Assembly: GCA_022376925.1 (NCBI GenBank)
Contig: JAIOJX010000005.1
Location: 159,913,501 to 159,977,500 of the forward strand
Origin: Tragulus kanchil
Lineage: Eukaryota > Chordata > Mammalia > Artiodactyla > Tragulidae
DNA length: 64,000 nucleotides
Reading direction: 5' to 3'
Made by a program: the position numbers and the translations under genes. A model generated the notes under the pieces. The model was given only the letters and a program-made list of their open reading frames with translations, had not been told where the DNA came from and did not search any database. Within the stretch, counting starts at the first letter, position 1. Each line of letters begins with the position of its first letter. Positions 23,130 through 32,896 of the stretch are shown in pieces.

Positions 23130-23320
23130 CCATCACGGGTTTTAGAATCAGGGGGCTTGAATGAGGCATCACCAGATGTGTTTCTATGACTAGTTTCTTC
23201 ATCCTCTGAGCCTCAGTTTCTCAATCTGCAAAATGGGGGAATAAAACCCATCCCATAGAGTTTTACCGAGGGTTGAATTAAATGAGATAACATAGGGAAA
23301 GTGTGTCTCATTAGATGTCA
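23130..23320 (+). repeat. MIR
   Basis: gagcctcagtttctcaatct, gcaaaatgggggaataaaac, ggttgaattaaatgagataa. Lies immediately 3' (transcript sense) of C6orf89 coding exon 2. Confidence 0.78.
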
Positions 23321-23395
23321 ATAAATGTGACCTCCTTTCTCATGATACGCTGCCAAGAAAGCCATATCTAATAAGTGGTAAATGCAGTGCTCTAC

Positions 23396-23609
23396 CTGGA
23401 AAGGGTCTGTCCTCTTCACCCCCATGCAGAGGAACTCCCTTATTTTCTGGTATATACTTCTTGGTAATAGGCAAAGACATCAGCCGGATGTGATGGATGA
23501 GTGAGCGCCAGGTGTGAGCTCCGGAAAGCACTGGTTCAGGTGGTAATGGGCTGAAAGGTTGGATCACAAAGTAGGCAGTGAGCAAAATTAATCCCAGGGT
23601 TATGAGGAC
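23396..23609 (-). CDS. C6orf89: C6orf89 coding exon 2, transmembrane segment
   Basis: 214-nt exon, acceptor ccttatag, donor CCAG|GTAGAG, entering in phase 0 and leaving one base (G) of a split Asp codon. It encodes 71 residues beginning VLITLGLILLTAYFVIQPF, a hydrophobic stretch that is the single membrane anchor (about residues 64-82 of the protein). The start of the lumenal region follows (EPVLSGAHTWRSLIHHIRL, then KGVPLHGGEEDRPFP). The match to C6orf89 is continuous with exons 1 and 3. The intron to exon 3 is about 18.7 kb as assembled, but it contains many tandem-duplicated arms, so its true length is shorter. Confidence 0.93.
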
Positions 23610-24081
23610 CTATAAGGAAAGACAGGAAATGGATTAATAATGGCCTCAGCAAGCAACATACTGTCATGTCAAAAAAAAAACCAACAAAAAAAGGCATCTT
23701 CTACTATGTCCAATGTGCTTTAAGAACTAATCCATTTTCATAAACAAGCCATTGACATTCACCTCTGAAAGCATTTGAAGCTTGACAAGTGTGAGGACTG
23801 CATTGCTCACCAAGTTTTTATCATATGGATTGGGACCGTGTTCACCACTTAAAAATAGACACAAATACAGTGAACACACAGTTAAATACATAGCTTTCAC
23901 CTACAACATGTAATAAAAGAGTCAAATTCCTAATTACACATGGCAACAAAGAGTAAAGGCCAACTGACTCATAGAAAAATCAAGGTTCAGTGGTGGGCAT
24001 CAGTCAACAGTAATACCTGGTGAGAATGCTGAGGAGTCTGTGCTCTGTCTAAGCTATTCCCAAGTCAAAACATAGCTTTAC

Positions 24082-24270
24082 CTTGTACACAGCTAGAAGG
24101 AGGGGGTCCTGGGGTGGCCCCCTCTGAGGTTCATTCTTCTCCAGCAGCTGTCTGATAAATTTTTCAATTGCCTTCTCAGACATGCCACACTGATGGCCCG
24201 TCTGTCTGACCAAATCAACAGTCTCTGAGAGTTTGTCATAAATGCTGAGCTCATTAGCGGCAAGATCCAT
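24082..24270 (-). CDS. C6orf89: C6orf89 (BRAP) coding exon 1, with start codon
   Basis: First coding exon. The ATG is at 24270-24268 on the minus strand and gives 63 codons (MDLAANELSIYDKLSETV... ending LAVYK). The exon begins at 24289 after a pyrimidine-rich acceptor (ctctctctcag), leaving 19 nt of 5' UTR, and ends at a GTAAAG donor in phase 0. I recognise the reading as the N-terminus of C6orf89, the bombesin receptor-activated protein. The family is a roughly 350-residue single-pass membrane protein reported at the Golgi and midbody and to associate with bombesin receptor subtype-3. This exon encodes the cytosolic, charged N-terminal part. The next exon joins exactly (AAG|GTC). Confidence 0.93.
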
Positions 24271-24639
24271 GTCTTCCAATGCAAAGTCCCTGAGAGAGAG
24301 AGGAAATAAATGTAAAAAGATGGCTTCTTTAAAGTCCTTCCTTTTCAAAGTTACTTCCTTTAGAACAGTACTTCCTGGCCATCTGTGAGGAACAACCAGT
24401 TCTGCGTTGTTCCCAATCCACAGCCAACCAGTTCTTCTGTAAAACACAATGAATATGTCGCAATAATGTCAAGAAGTGATAAAAAATTTTAAGTGTTTCT
24501 TGATTGTGGGCCAGTAACAAAAATGGTTTACAGACCAGCAATGGTTCCGACTTTGAGGACTACCAGTTCAGAGAACAAAAATAAATCCCTAATGGGACTC
24601 AGAAACACTAGTGCCTATCCAAAACAATTTCCTTCTTTT

Positions 24640-24812
24640 TAAATAAACATTTATTTATTTGGCTTAGTTGGATCTCAGTTGTGGCACTTGGGATCTTCAT
24701 CGTGGCAGGAGGGAATTGTGAGGCATGTGGGATCTAGTTCCCTGACCAGGGATCAAATCTGGGCCCCCTGCACTGGGGGTGAGGAGTCCCCCCGGACCAC
24801 CAGGGAAGTCAC
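24640..24812 (-). mobile_element. tRNA-derived SINE, Bov-tA/CHR type (copy 25745-25917)
   Basis: Minus-strand, tail atttatttatttggc, then gcatgtgggatctagttccc and the head ggaccaccagggaagtc. Lies 350 bp from C6orf89 coding exon 1 on its 5' side. Confidence 0.8.
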
Positions 24813-25171
24813 GCAAATGAATTTCTGAAGCCAACTGCAGGTGATCTGCTACAGGCAATTTACTAAAATAAAAAGAAGTGGACTATGGAAATTGTTGCTG
24901 ACCCATTCTTTCCTTTCACATCAGATGAACCTTTCACCAACACAAGAGGAGGAACTGATCACTGAAGGCACGATTTCCTGTGGAACCTGCTGATACTTTG
25001 TTTCTGGCAGAGCAAGGATTTCAGATAACACAAAACCATGGCACAGGGGCGCTTAGCAGGTCTTCATGCTTTCCTGCAAATACAATTTTAGACAATAAAG
25101 GGCGCTTTGTGTTTTATATGCTTTAAAGACCTAAGATCTATAGCTTATTTCAAATTCATGTTTTTGCAGGT

Positions 25172-25287
25172 TTTTTTTAAAAAAATTTTATTTTACAGAG
25201 TTTTGTTGTTTACAGATATGTATGATCCCAGATTAGTCATATGTATATCGCCCCATCCCACCCCTCCAGGCCATCGCACAGCACCCC
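25172..25287 (-). mobile_element. Very short L1 insertion with target-site duplication
   Basis: 116-bp minus-strand L1 tail: T-run, tacagagttttgttgtttac, cccagattagtcatatgtat, then a C-rich end. It matches the 3' end of the L1 at 12655-12730. Target-site duplication TTTTGCAGGT at 25162-25171 and 25288-25297. Assembly copy at 26277-26392. Confidence 0.85.
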
Positions 25288-26591
25288 TTTTGCAGGTATT
25301 TTAAAGCCAGGGTATTTCACAGTGGCCATAGAATAAAATGCAAAATCTAAAGGAAAAATAGAATTCTCCCGGAATCACTTATAAAATGCAGCAAAAGTTT
25401 TAAAAAGCACCTCTTCTATGGAACAGAGTTTTTCTTCATTTATAGAAGCAAAAACAGTGCTTGGATCTATGCTCTCTTCTGTGAAGGGATGTGAAAGTCA
25501 CTCAGTTCTCGTTGTTCCCAATCCACAGCCAACCAGTTCTTCTGTAAAACACAATGAATATGTCGCAATAATGTCAAGAAGTGATAAAAAATTTTAAGTG
25601 TTTCTTGATTGTGGGCCAGTAACAAAAATGGTTTACAGACCAGCAATGGTTCCGACTTTGAGGACTACCAGTTCAGAGAACAAAAATAAATCCCTAATGG
25701 GACTCAGAAACACTAGTGCCTATCCAAAACAATTTCCTTCTTTTTAAATAAACATTTATTTATTTGGCTTAGTTGGATCTCAGTTGTGGCACTTGGGATC
25801 TTCATCGTGGCAGGAGGGAATTGTGAGGCATGTGGGATCTAGTTCCCTGACCAGGGATCAAATCTGGGCCCCCTGCACTGGGGGTGAGGAGTCCCCCCGG
25901 ACCACCAGGGAAGTCACGCAAATGAATTTCTGAAGCCAACTGCAGGTGATCTGCTACAGGCAATTTACTAAAATAAAAAGAAGTGGACTATGGAAATTGT
26001 TGCTGACCCATTCTTTCCTTTCACATCAGATGAACCTTTCACCAACACAAGAGGAGGAACTGATCACTGAAGGCACGATTTCCTGTGGAACCTGCTGATA
26101 CTTTGTTTCTGGCAGAGCAAGGATTTCAGATAACACAAAACCATGGCACAGGGGCGCTTAGCAGGTCTTCATGCTTTCCTGCAAATACAATTTTAGACAA
26201 TAAAGGGCGCTTTGTGTTTTATATGCTTTAAAGACCTAAGATCTATAGCTTATTTCAAATTCATGTTTTTGCAGGTTTTTTTTAAAAAAATTTTATTTTA
26301 CAGAGTTTTGTTGTTTACAGATATGTATGATCCCAGATTAGTCATATGTATATCGCCCCATCCCACCCCTCCAGGCCATCGCACAGCACCCCTTTTGCAG
26401 GTATTTTAAAGCCAGGGTATTTCACAGTGGCCATAGAATAAAATGCAAAATCTAAAGGAAAAATAGAATTCTCCCGGAATCACTTATAAAATGCAGCAAA
26501 AGTTTTAAAAAGCACCTCTTCTATGGAACAGAGTTTTTCTTCATTTATAGAAGCAAAAACAGTGCTTGGATCTATGCTCTCTTCTGTGAAG

Positions 26592-26757
26592 GGATGTGAA
26601 AGTCACTCAGTTGTGTTTGACTCTTTGCGACCCATGGGATTCTCCAAACAAAAATAATGGAATGGGTACCTGTTCCCTTCTCCAAGGATAACTTCCCAAC
26701 CCAGGGACTGAACCCAGGTCTCTGGCATTGCAGGCAGATTTTTTACCAGCTGTTCCA
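26592..26757 (-). mobile_element. Bov-A2 SINE, partial (copy 27714-27879)
   Basis: Minus-strand, from gtgaaagtcactcagttgtg to gattttttaccagctgttcc; diverged and missing the head. Second copy is from D9. Confidence 0.82.
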
Positions 26758-27039
26758 CATTTGTCTTCATACTGCAGAGCGGGCTCTTAGTTCCCATGTT
26801 TCATCGCTGAGGGGTTCCTAACACTGAAAAGCATTGGGTAAGACACGGTACAAGTCTCTCTCTTCAGGAAGGAGATGCTGCCCCCTGTAGCGCAGAGGAC
26901 AACAGTTACAAGGCTCTGGCAGAGGAGGACAAGGCCTGAGCTGCCACAAGCTGGCCCGCATCCAAGTGTAGCTCCTCTTCTCACAGCGTCAGTAGTCCTT
27001 AACTATGCCTACAGACCACGATCACCTAGAGGGCTTTCA

Positions 27040-27240
27040 GGGCTTCCCTGGGGGCTCAAATGGTAAAGAATCTGCCTATAATGCAAAAGACTCGGGTTCA
27101 ATCCCTGTCGGAAAGATCCCCTAGAGAAGGAAAGGGCAACCCACTCCAGTATTTCTTGCCTGGAGAGTCCCATGGACAGAGAAGCCTGGAGGTCAAAAGT
27201 CCATGGAATCGCAAAGAGTCAGATACTACTGACCTAGACA
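27040..27240 (+). mobile_element. Bov-A2 SINE (copy 28162-28362)
   Basis: Plus-strand, gggcttccctgggggctcaa to gcaaagagtcagatactact. 283 bp to the right of the preceding minus-strand Bov-A2, forming an inverted pair. Confidence 0.86.
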
Positions 27241-28644
27241 CTACTAAATTTCACTTTTTCAGAGAGCTTTTAACAAATGCTCTCACCAGAGCCCCAACCC
27301 AAGACCAACTAAGTCAGAGCCAGACTGCTAACAGTGGGTTTACGAACAGGTAGTCTAGATTTTGAGGACTTGGGGAGAGGAACCCCACACATTACAAGGG
27401 ATGCAATCCTTTTCCAAACTCTCTGTAGCTGCTCAGAGTGTTTTTTCAAAGACCATGCTAGCCTTCATTTCAAGGTTCAGGTAAAAGGATGATGAAACTG
27501 TATCTTAAAATGTGTATTTTCAGGAATTCCCTGGTAGTCCAGTGGTTAGGACTTTGTGCTTTCACTGCCAGGTGCCGGGGTTCAATCCCTGGTTGAGGAA
27601 CTAAGCCACTTTGGCAAAAAAGCAAAAGTTTTAAAGCACCTCTTCTATGGAACAGAGTTTTCTTCATTTATAGAAGCAAAAACAGTGCTTGGATCTATGC
27701 TCTCTCTGTGAAGGGATGTGAAAGTCACTCAGTTGTGTTTGACTCTTTGCGACCCATGGGATTCTCCAAACAAAAATAATGGAATGGGTACCTGTTCCCT
27801 TCTCCAAGGATAACTTCCCAACCCAGGGACTGAACCCAGGTCTCTGGCATTGCAGGCAGATTTTTTACCAGCTGTTCCACATTTGTCTTCATACTGCAGA
27901 GCGGGCTCTTAGTTCCCATGTTTCATCGCTGAGGGGTTCCTAACACTGAAAAGCATTGGGTAAGACACGGTACAAGTCTCTCTCTTCAGGAAGGAGATGC
28001 TGCCCCCTGTAGCGCAGAGGACAACAGTTACAAGGCTCTGGCAGAGGAGGACAAGGCCTGAGCTGCCACAAGCTGGCCCGCATCCAAGTGTAGCTCCTCT
28101 TCTCACAGCGTCAGTAGTCCTTAACTATGCCTACAGACCACGATCACCTAGAGGGCTTTCAGGGCTTCCCTGGGGGCTCAAATGGTAAAGAATCTGCCTA
28201 TAATGCAAAAGACTCGGGTTCAATCCCTGTCGGAAAGATCCCCTAGAGAAGGAAAGGGCAACCCACTCCAGTATTTCTTGCCTGGAGAGTCCCATGGACA
28301 GAGAAGCCTGGAGGTCAAAAGTCCATGGAATCGCAAAGAGTCAGATACTACTGACCTAGACACTACTAAATTTCACTTTTTCAGAGAGCTTTTAACAAAT
28401 GCTCTCACCAGAGCCCCAACCCAAGACCAACTAAGTCAGAGCCAGACTGCTAACAGTGGGTTTACGAACAGGTAGTCTAGATTTTGAGGACTTGGGGAGA
28501 GGAACCCCACACATTACAAGGGATGCAATCCTTTTCCAAACTCTCTGTAGCTGCTCAGAGTGTTTTTTCAAAGACCATGCTAGCCTTCATTTCAAGGTTC
28601 AGGTAAAAGGATGATGAAACTGTATCTTAAAATGTGTATTTTCA

Positions 28645-28778
28645 GGAATTCCCTGGTAGTCCAGTGGTTAGGACTTTGTGCTTTCACTGCCAGGTGCCGG
28701 GGTTCAATCCCTGGTTGAGGAACTAAGATCTCACAATCTGTGTGGCATGGCCAAGAAAAATAGCAAAAATAAAATGGT
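28645..28778 (+). mobile_element. Bov-tA SINE (copies 27523-27605 and 29778-29911)
   Basis: Head ggaattccctggtagtccag, B box ggttcaatccc, A-rich tail agcaaaaataaaatgg. Flanked by TATTTTCA at 28637-28644 and 28779-28786, a possible short target-site duplication. Present three times because D9 and D10 overlap here. Confidence 0.82.
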
Positions 28779-28947
28779 TATTTTCAACAAATGGCACTGG
28801 GACAACTGCACAACCACAAGCCAAAGAATGGAGCTGGACGCTTCCTTGTATCAGACAAAAATTAACTCAAAATGGATAAAATATACTGAAAACTTTAGGG
28901 TCCAGACTACAAAACTTCTGGAAGAAAACCAAGGGAGAAGCATTTAT

Positions 28948-29274
28948 TTATTTATTTATTTTTTAAAAAGATTTATTTATTTATTTATTTTTGGGCGGGG
29001 GTCGGGTTGGGGAGGGAGGGGAGCTTGGTCTTTCGTTTCTCTCTGTTCATCCGTCTTTGTTCTTTGGCTCCTGTGGGCCTCCCATCGCGGTGGCGTCTGT
29101 TGTTGCAGAGCGCTGGCTCTGGGCGCATGCGCTCCAGAGCTCCGGCTCGGTAATTGGACACATCAGTCCAGCCGCTCCGCGGCACGTGGGATCTTCCCAG
29201 GCCAGGGCTCGAACCGGCGCCCCTTGCACTGCAAGGCGGTGTCCTTACCCACTGGACCACCAGGGGAAGCCCCC
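28948..29274 (-). mobile_element. Long tRNA-Glu SINE inserted in an L1
   Basis: Minus-strand element with the C-rich block (seen here as gggttggggagggaggggag) and a TTTA-rich tail on its left. Perfect 13-bp target-site duplication GAGAAGCATTTAT at 28935-28947 and 29275-29287 splits L1 ORF2-derived sequence. Assembly copies: 30081-30407 (complete) and 31492-31535 (fragment). Confidence 0.9.
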
Positions 29275-30366
29275 GAGAAGCATTTATAACACTGGATTAG
29301 GCAATGGCTTCTTAGATAGGATACTAAAAGCACAAGCAGCAAATGAAAAATAAACTGGACGACATCCAAACGAGTTAATTCTGTGCTGCAAACCATACCA
29401 TCCCGAAAGCAAAATGACAGTCCACAGAGTGGGGGTGGGGTGATAATTTTGCAAATCATATATTTGATAAGGGACTAGTGTTCTGAGTTCATAAAGAATT
29501 CTTACAACTCAATTATGAAAAGACAACTACCCAATTAAAAATGCAAAGTATCTGAATAGGTATTTCTCCCCAGAGGATATACAAATGGCCAATGAACTTT
29601 TCAAAGACCATGCTAAGGGTTTCGAACAGGTAGTCAAATTTCAAGGTTACAAGGGATGCAATCCTTTTCCAAACTCTCTGTAGCTGCTCAGAGTGTTTTT
29701 TCAAAGACCATGCTAGCCTTCATTTCAAGGTTCAGGTAAAAGGATGATGAAACTGTATCTTAAAATGTGTATTTTCAGGAATTCCCTGGTAGTCCAGTGG
29801 TTAGGACTTTGTGCTTTCACTGCCAGGTGCCGGGGTTCAATCCCTGGTTGAGGAACTAAGATCTCACAATCTGTGTGGCATGGCCAAGAAAAATAGCAAA
29901 AATAAAATGGTTATTTTCAACAAATGGCACTGGGACAACTGCACAACCACAAGCCAAAGAATGGAGCTGGACGCTTCCTTGTATCAGACAAAAATTAACT
30001 CAAAATGGATAAAATATACTGAAAACTTTAGGGTCCAGACTACAAAACTTCTGGAAGAAAACCAAGGGAGAAGCATTTATTTATTTATTTATTTTTTTAA
30101 AAGATTTATTTATTTATTTATTTTTGGGCGGGGGTCGGGTTGGGGAGGGAGGGGAGCTTGGTCTTTCGTTTCTCTCTGTTCATCCGTCTTTGTTCTTTGG
30201 CTCCTGTGGGCCTCCCATCGCGGTGGCGTCTGTTGTTGCAGAGCGCTGGCTCTGGGCGCATGCGCTCCAGAGCTCCGGCTCGGTAATTGGACACATCAGT
30301 CCAGCCGCTCCGCGGCACGTGGGATCTTCCCAGGCCAGGGCTCGAACCGGCGCCCCTTGCACTGCA

Positions 30367-32604
30367 AGGCGGTGTCCTTACCCACTGGACCACCAGGGGA
30401 AGCCCCCGAGAAGCATTTATAACACTGGATTAGGCAATGGCTTCTTAGATAGGATACTAAAAGCACAAGCAGCAAATGAAAAATAAACTGGACGACATCC
30501 AAACGAGTTAATTCTGTGCTGCAAACCATACCATCCCGAAAGCAAAATGACAGTCCACAGAGTGGGGGTGGGGTGATAATTTTGCAAATCATATATTTGA
30601 TAAGGGACTAGTGTTCTGAGTTCATAAAGAATTCTTACAACTCAATTATGAAAAGACAACTACCCAATTAAAAATGCGCAAAGTATCTGAATAGGTATTT
30701 CTCCCCAGAGGATATACAAATGGCCAATGAACTCATGAAAAGATGTTTAACATCATTTGCCATCAAGGCAGTATAAATCAAAACCACAGCCAGACACCCC
30801 TCACCCACCAGGACGGCTGTCACCAAACAGTCAGAGAGTAACAAGAGCTGGCGGAGGAGCTCCTGCGCACTGCCAGCGGGAATGGAAAACGATGCGGCAG
30901 CTTCGGAAAAGTTTGGTAGCTCCTCAAAACCACAAAAACAGAGTTACCGTACGACCTAGCAATTCCACTTTTGAGTCTGTACTCAATGATAATTTAAAAC
31001 AAATATTCACATAAAAACTTGTTTATGCAACATTATTCACAATAGCTCAAAAATGGAAGCAATCCAAACGTCCATGAATGGATAACAAAATGGATTTTAA
31101 TAATATCCATACATCAATAATATCCACATGATGGAATATTTCTGGACAATAATAAAGGGACAAAGTATCGATACACGCTGCAACATGGATGAACCTTGAA
31201 AACCTCACGCTAAGTGAAAGAGGACAATCACAAAAGACGACACCTTAAACAACTGCATTTGTATGAAAAGTCAAGGACAGGCAAATCTATAGAGACAGAA
31301 AATATAAGGGTTTGCCTAGGGGAGGGGGTGGGGAGCAAAGAGGAATGACTGTTCACAAAGTCTCTTCCCAGAGTGACAAAAGTTCAAGACAAATGTGACT
31401 GTTGCACAATTTTGTGAATAAATAAAACCTACTGAATTGTATATTTGAAATAGGTGAATTTCACAGTCATACACAAATTACGGGCTACCCCAGGCGGTGT
31501 CCTTACCCACTGGACCACCAGGGGAAGCCCCCGAGAAGCATTTATAACACTGGATTAGGCAATGGCTTCTTAGATAGGATACTAAAAGCACAAGCAGCAA
31601 ATGAAAAATAAACTGGACGACATCCAAACGAGTTAATTCTGTGCTGCAAACCATACCATCCCGAAAGCAAAATGACAGTCCACAGAGTGGGGGTGGGGTG
31701 ATAATTTTGCAAATCATATATTTGATAAGGGACTAGTGTTCTGAGTTCATAAAGAATTCTTACAACTCAATTATGAAAAGACAACTACCCAATTAAAAAT
31801 GCGAAAGTATCTGAATAGGTATTTCTCCCCAGAGGATATACAAATGGCCAATGAACTCATGAAAAGATGTTTAACATCATTTGCCATCAAGGCAGTATAA
31901 ATCAAAACCACAGCCAGACACCCCTCACCCACCAGGACGGCTGTCACCAAACAGTCAGAGAGTAACAAGAGCTGGCGGAGGAGCTCCTGCGCACTGCCAG
32001 CGGGAATGGAAAACGATGCGGCAGCTTCGGAAAAGTTTGGTAGCTCCTCAAAACCACAAAAACAGAGTTACCGTACGACCTAGCAATTCCACTTTTGAGT
32101 CTGTACTCAATGATAATTTAAAACAAATATTCACATAAAAACTTGTTTATGCAACATTATTCACAATAGCTCAAAAATGGAAGCAATCCAAACGTCCATG
32201 AATGGATAACAAAATGGATTTTAATAATATCCATACATCAATAATATCCACATGATGGAATATTTCTGGACAATAATAAAGGGACAAAGTATCGATACAC
32301 GCTGCAACATGGATGAACCTTGAAAACCTCACGCTAAGTGAAAGAGGACAATCACAAAAGACGACACCTTAAACAACTGCATTTGTATGAAAAGTCAAGG
32401 ACAGGCAAATCTATAGAGACAGAAAATATAAGGGTTTGCCTAGGGGAGGGGGTGGGGAGCAAAGAGGAATGACTGTTCACAAAGTCTCTTCCCAGAGTGA
32501 CAAAAGTTCAAGACAAATGTGACTGTTGCACAATTTTGTGAATAAATAAAACCTACTGAATTGTATATTTGAAATAGGTGAATTTCACAGTCATACACAA
32601 ATTA
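30367..32604. repeat. Tandem duplication D11 (arms 30367-31480 and 31492-32604)
   Basis: Offset 1125 then 1124 bp. The second arm begins in the middle of a SINE (aggcggtgtcc). It shares 30367-30733 with the previous duplication, so the L1 stretch around 30.4-30.7 kb exists three times. One early difference: gcgcaaag against gcgaaag. Confidence 0.95.
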
Positions 32605-32649
32605 TTTCTCTCTCTATATATATATGCATACATATTTAATTTTTGTCTC

Positions 32650-32896
32650 TTTTATTGATTTTTGATTTATTTATTTTCATCCATCTTTATTCTTCAGCCT
32701 GTGTGGGCCTCCCATTGCTGTGGCCTCTCTTGTTGCAGAGCACTGGCTCTGGGCACAGGCACTCCAGAGCTCTGGCTCATAACCGAACATAACAATTTAG
32801 CTGCTCTGCAGCACGTGGGATCTTCCATGGCCAGGGATTGAAACGGTGACTCATGCACCGCAAGGCAGACTCTTTACCCACTGGACCACCAGGGAA
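32650..32896 (-). mobile_element. Long tRNA-Glu SINE, older (partial copy 33835-34050)
   Basis: Minus-strand SINE with decayed CpGs and no C-rich block, ending cactggaccaccagggaag. The partial copy starts mid-element because the D12 junction lies inside it. Confidence 0.83.

Larger units (their letters stand above)
24400..26610. repeat. Tandem duplication D8 (arms 24400-25505 and 25505-26610)
   Basis: Offset 1105 bp. Begins 130 bp upstream (transcript sense) of C6orf89 coding exon 1, so the exon itself is not duplicated. Contains one tRNA-derived SINE and one very short L1 tail per arm. Interior identical by eye. Confidence 0.95.
26494..28727. repeat. Tandem duplication D9 (arms 26494-27605 and 27621-28727)
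   Basis: Offset 1127 then 1122 bp. The second arm's first ~100 bp has five single-base losses, several in homopolymers (AAAAA to AAA, TTTTT to TTTT) and one as ctcttctg to ctctctg. Contains a minus-strand and a plus-strand Bov-A2 and the start of a Bov-tA. Its second arm overlaps the first arm of the next duplication. Confidence 0.95.
28455..30733. repeat. Tandem duplication D10 (arms 28455-29597 and 29620-30733)
   Basis: Offset 1133 bp. The junction (about 29598-29646) is a compressed, deletion-ridden version of 28440-28513. Contains a Bov-tA, an L1 fragment and the SINE inserted in it. Confidence 0.93.
28787..32604 (+). mobile_element. Older L1 3' portion, expanded by D10 and D11
   Basis: L1 ORF2-to-3'UTR sequence: ttcaacaaatggcactggga, later caaatggccaatgaactcat, cacaatagctcaaaaatgga, atggataacaaaatggattt, and a 3' UTR ending near acctactgaattgtatattt. 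It carries stops and frameshifts. A young SINE interrupts it at 28948. After removing duplicated arms it would be about 1.6 kb plus the SINE. Confidence 0.75.

Noticed and set aside
22623..23189. 188-codon open frame
   Set aside because: Composed of a short L1 tail and a SINE read in frame; similar peptides occur wherever this SINE is present.
24049..24447. C6orf89 start upstream of the MDLAANE methionine (132-codon frame beginning at 24447)
   Set aside because: The frame reads through the acceptor at 24289 into intron; the upstream residues are not conserved and the known N-terminus is MDLAANE.
28678..29289. 203-codon open frame (and its copy at 29811-30422)
   Set aside because: It runs through a Bov-tA, an L1 remnant and a SINE; the C-terminal half is the SINE body read through. 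No protein family is recognisable beyond L1 fragments.
27385..32604. CRISPR-like or satellite array
   Set aside because: Repeats are two or three ~1.1-kb arms containing ordinary retroelements, not short regular repeats with unique spacers, and there is no satellite monomer.
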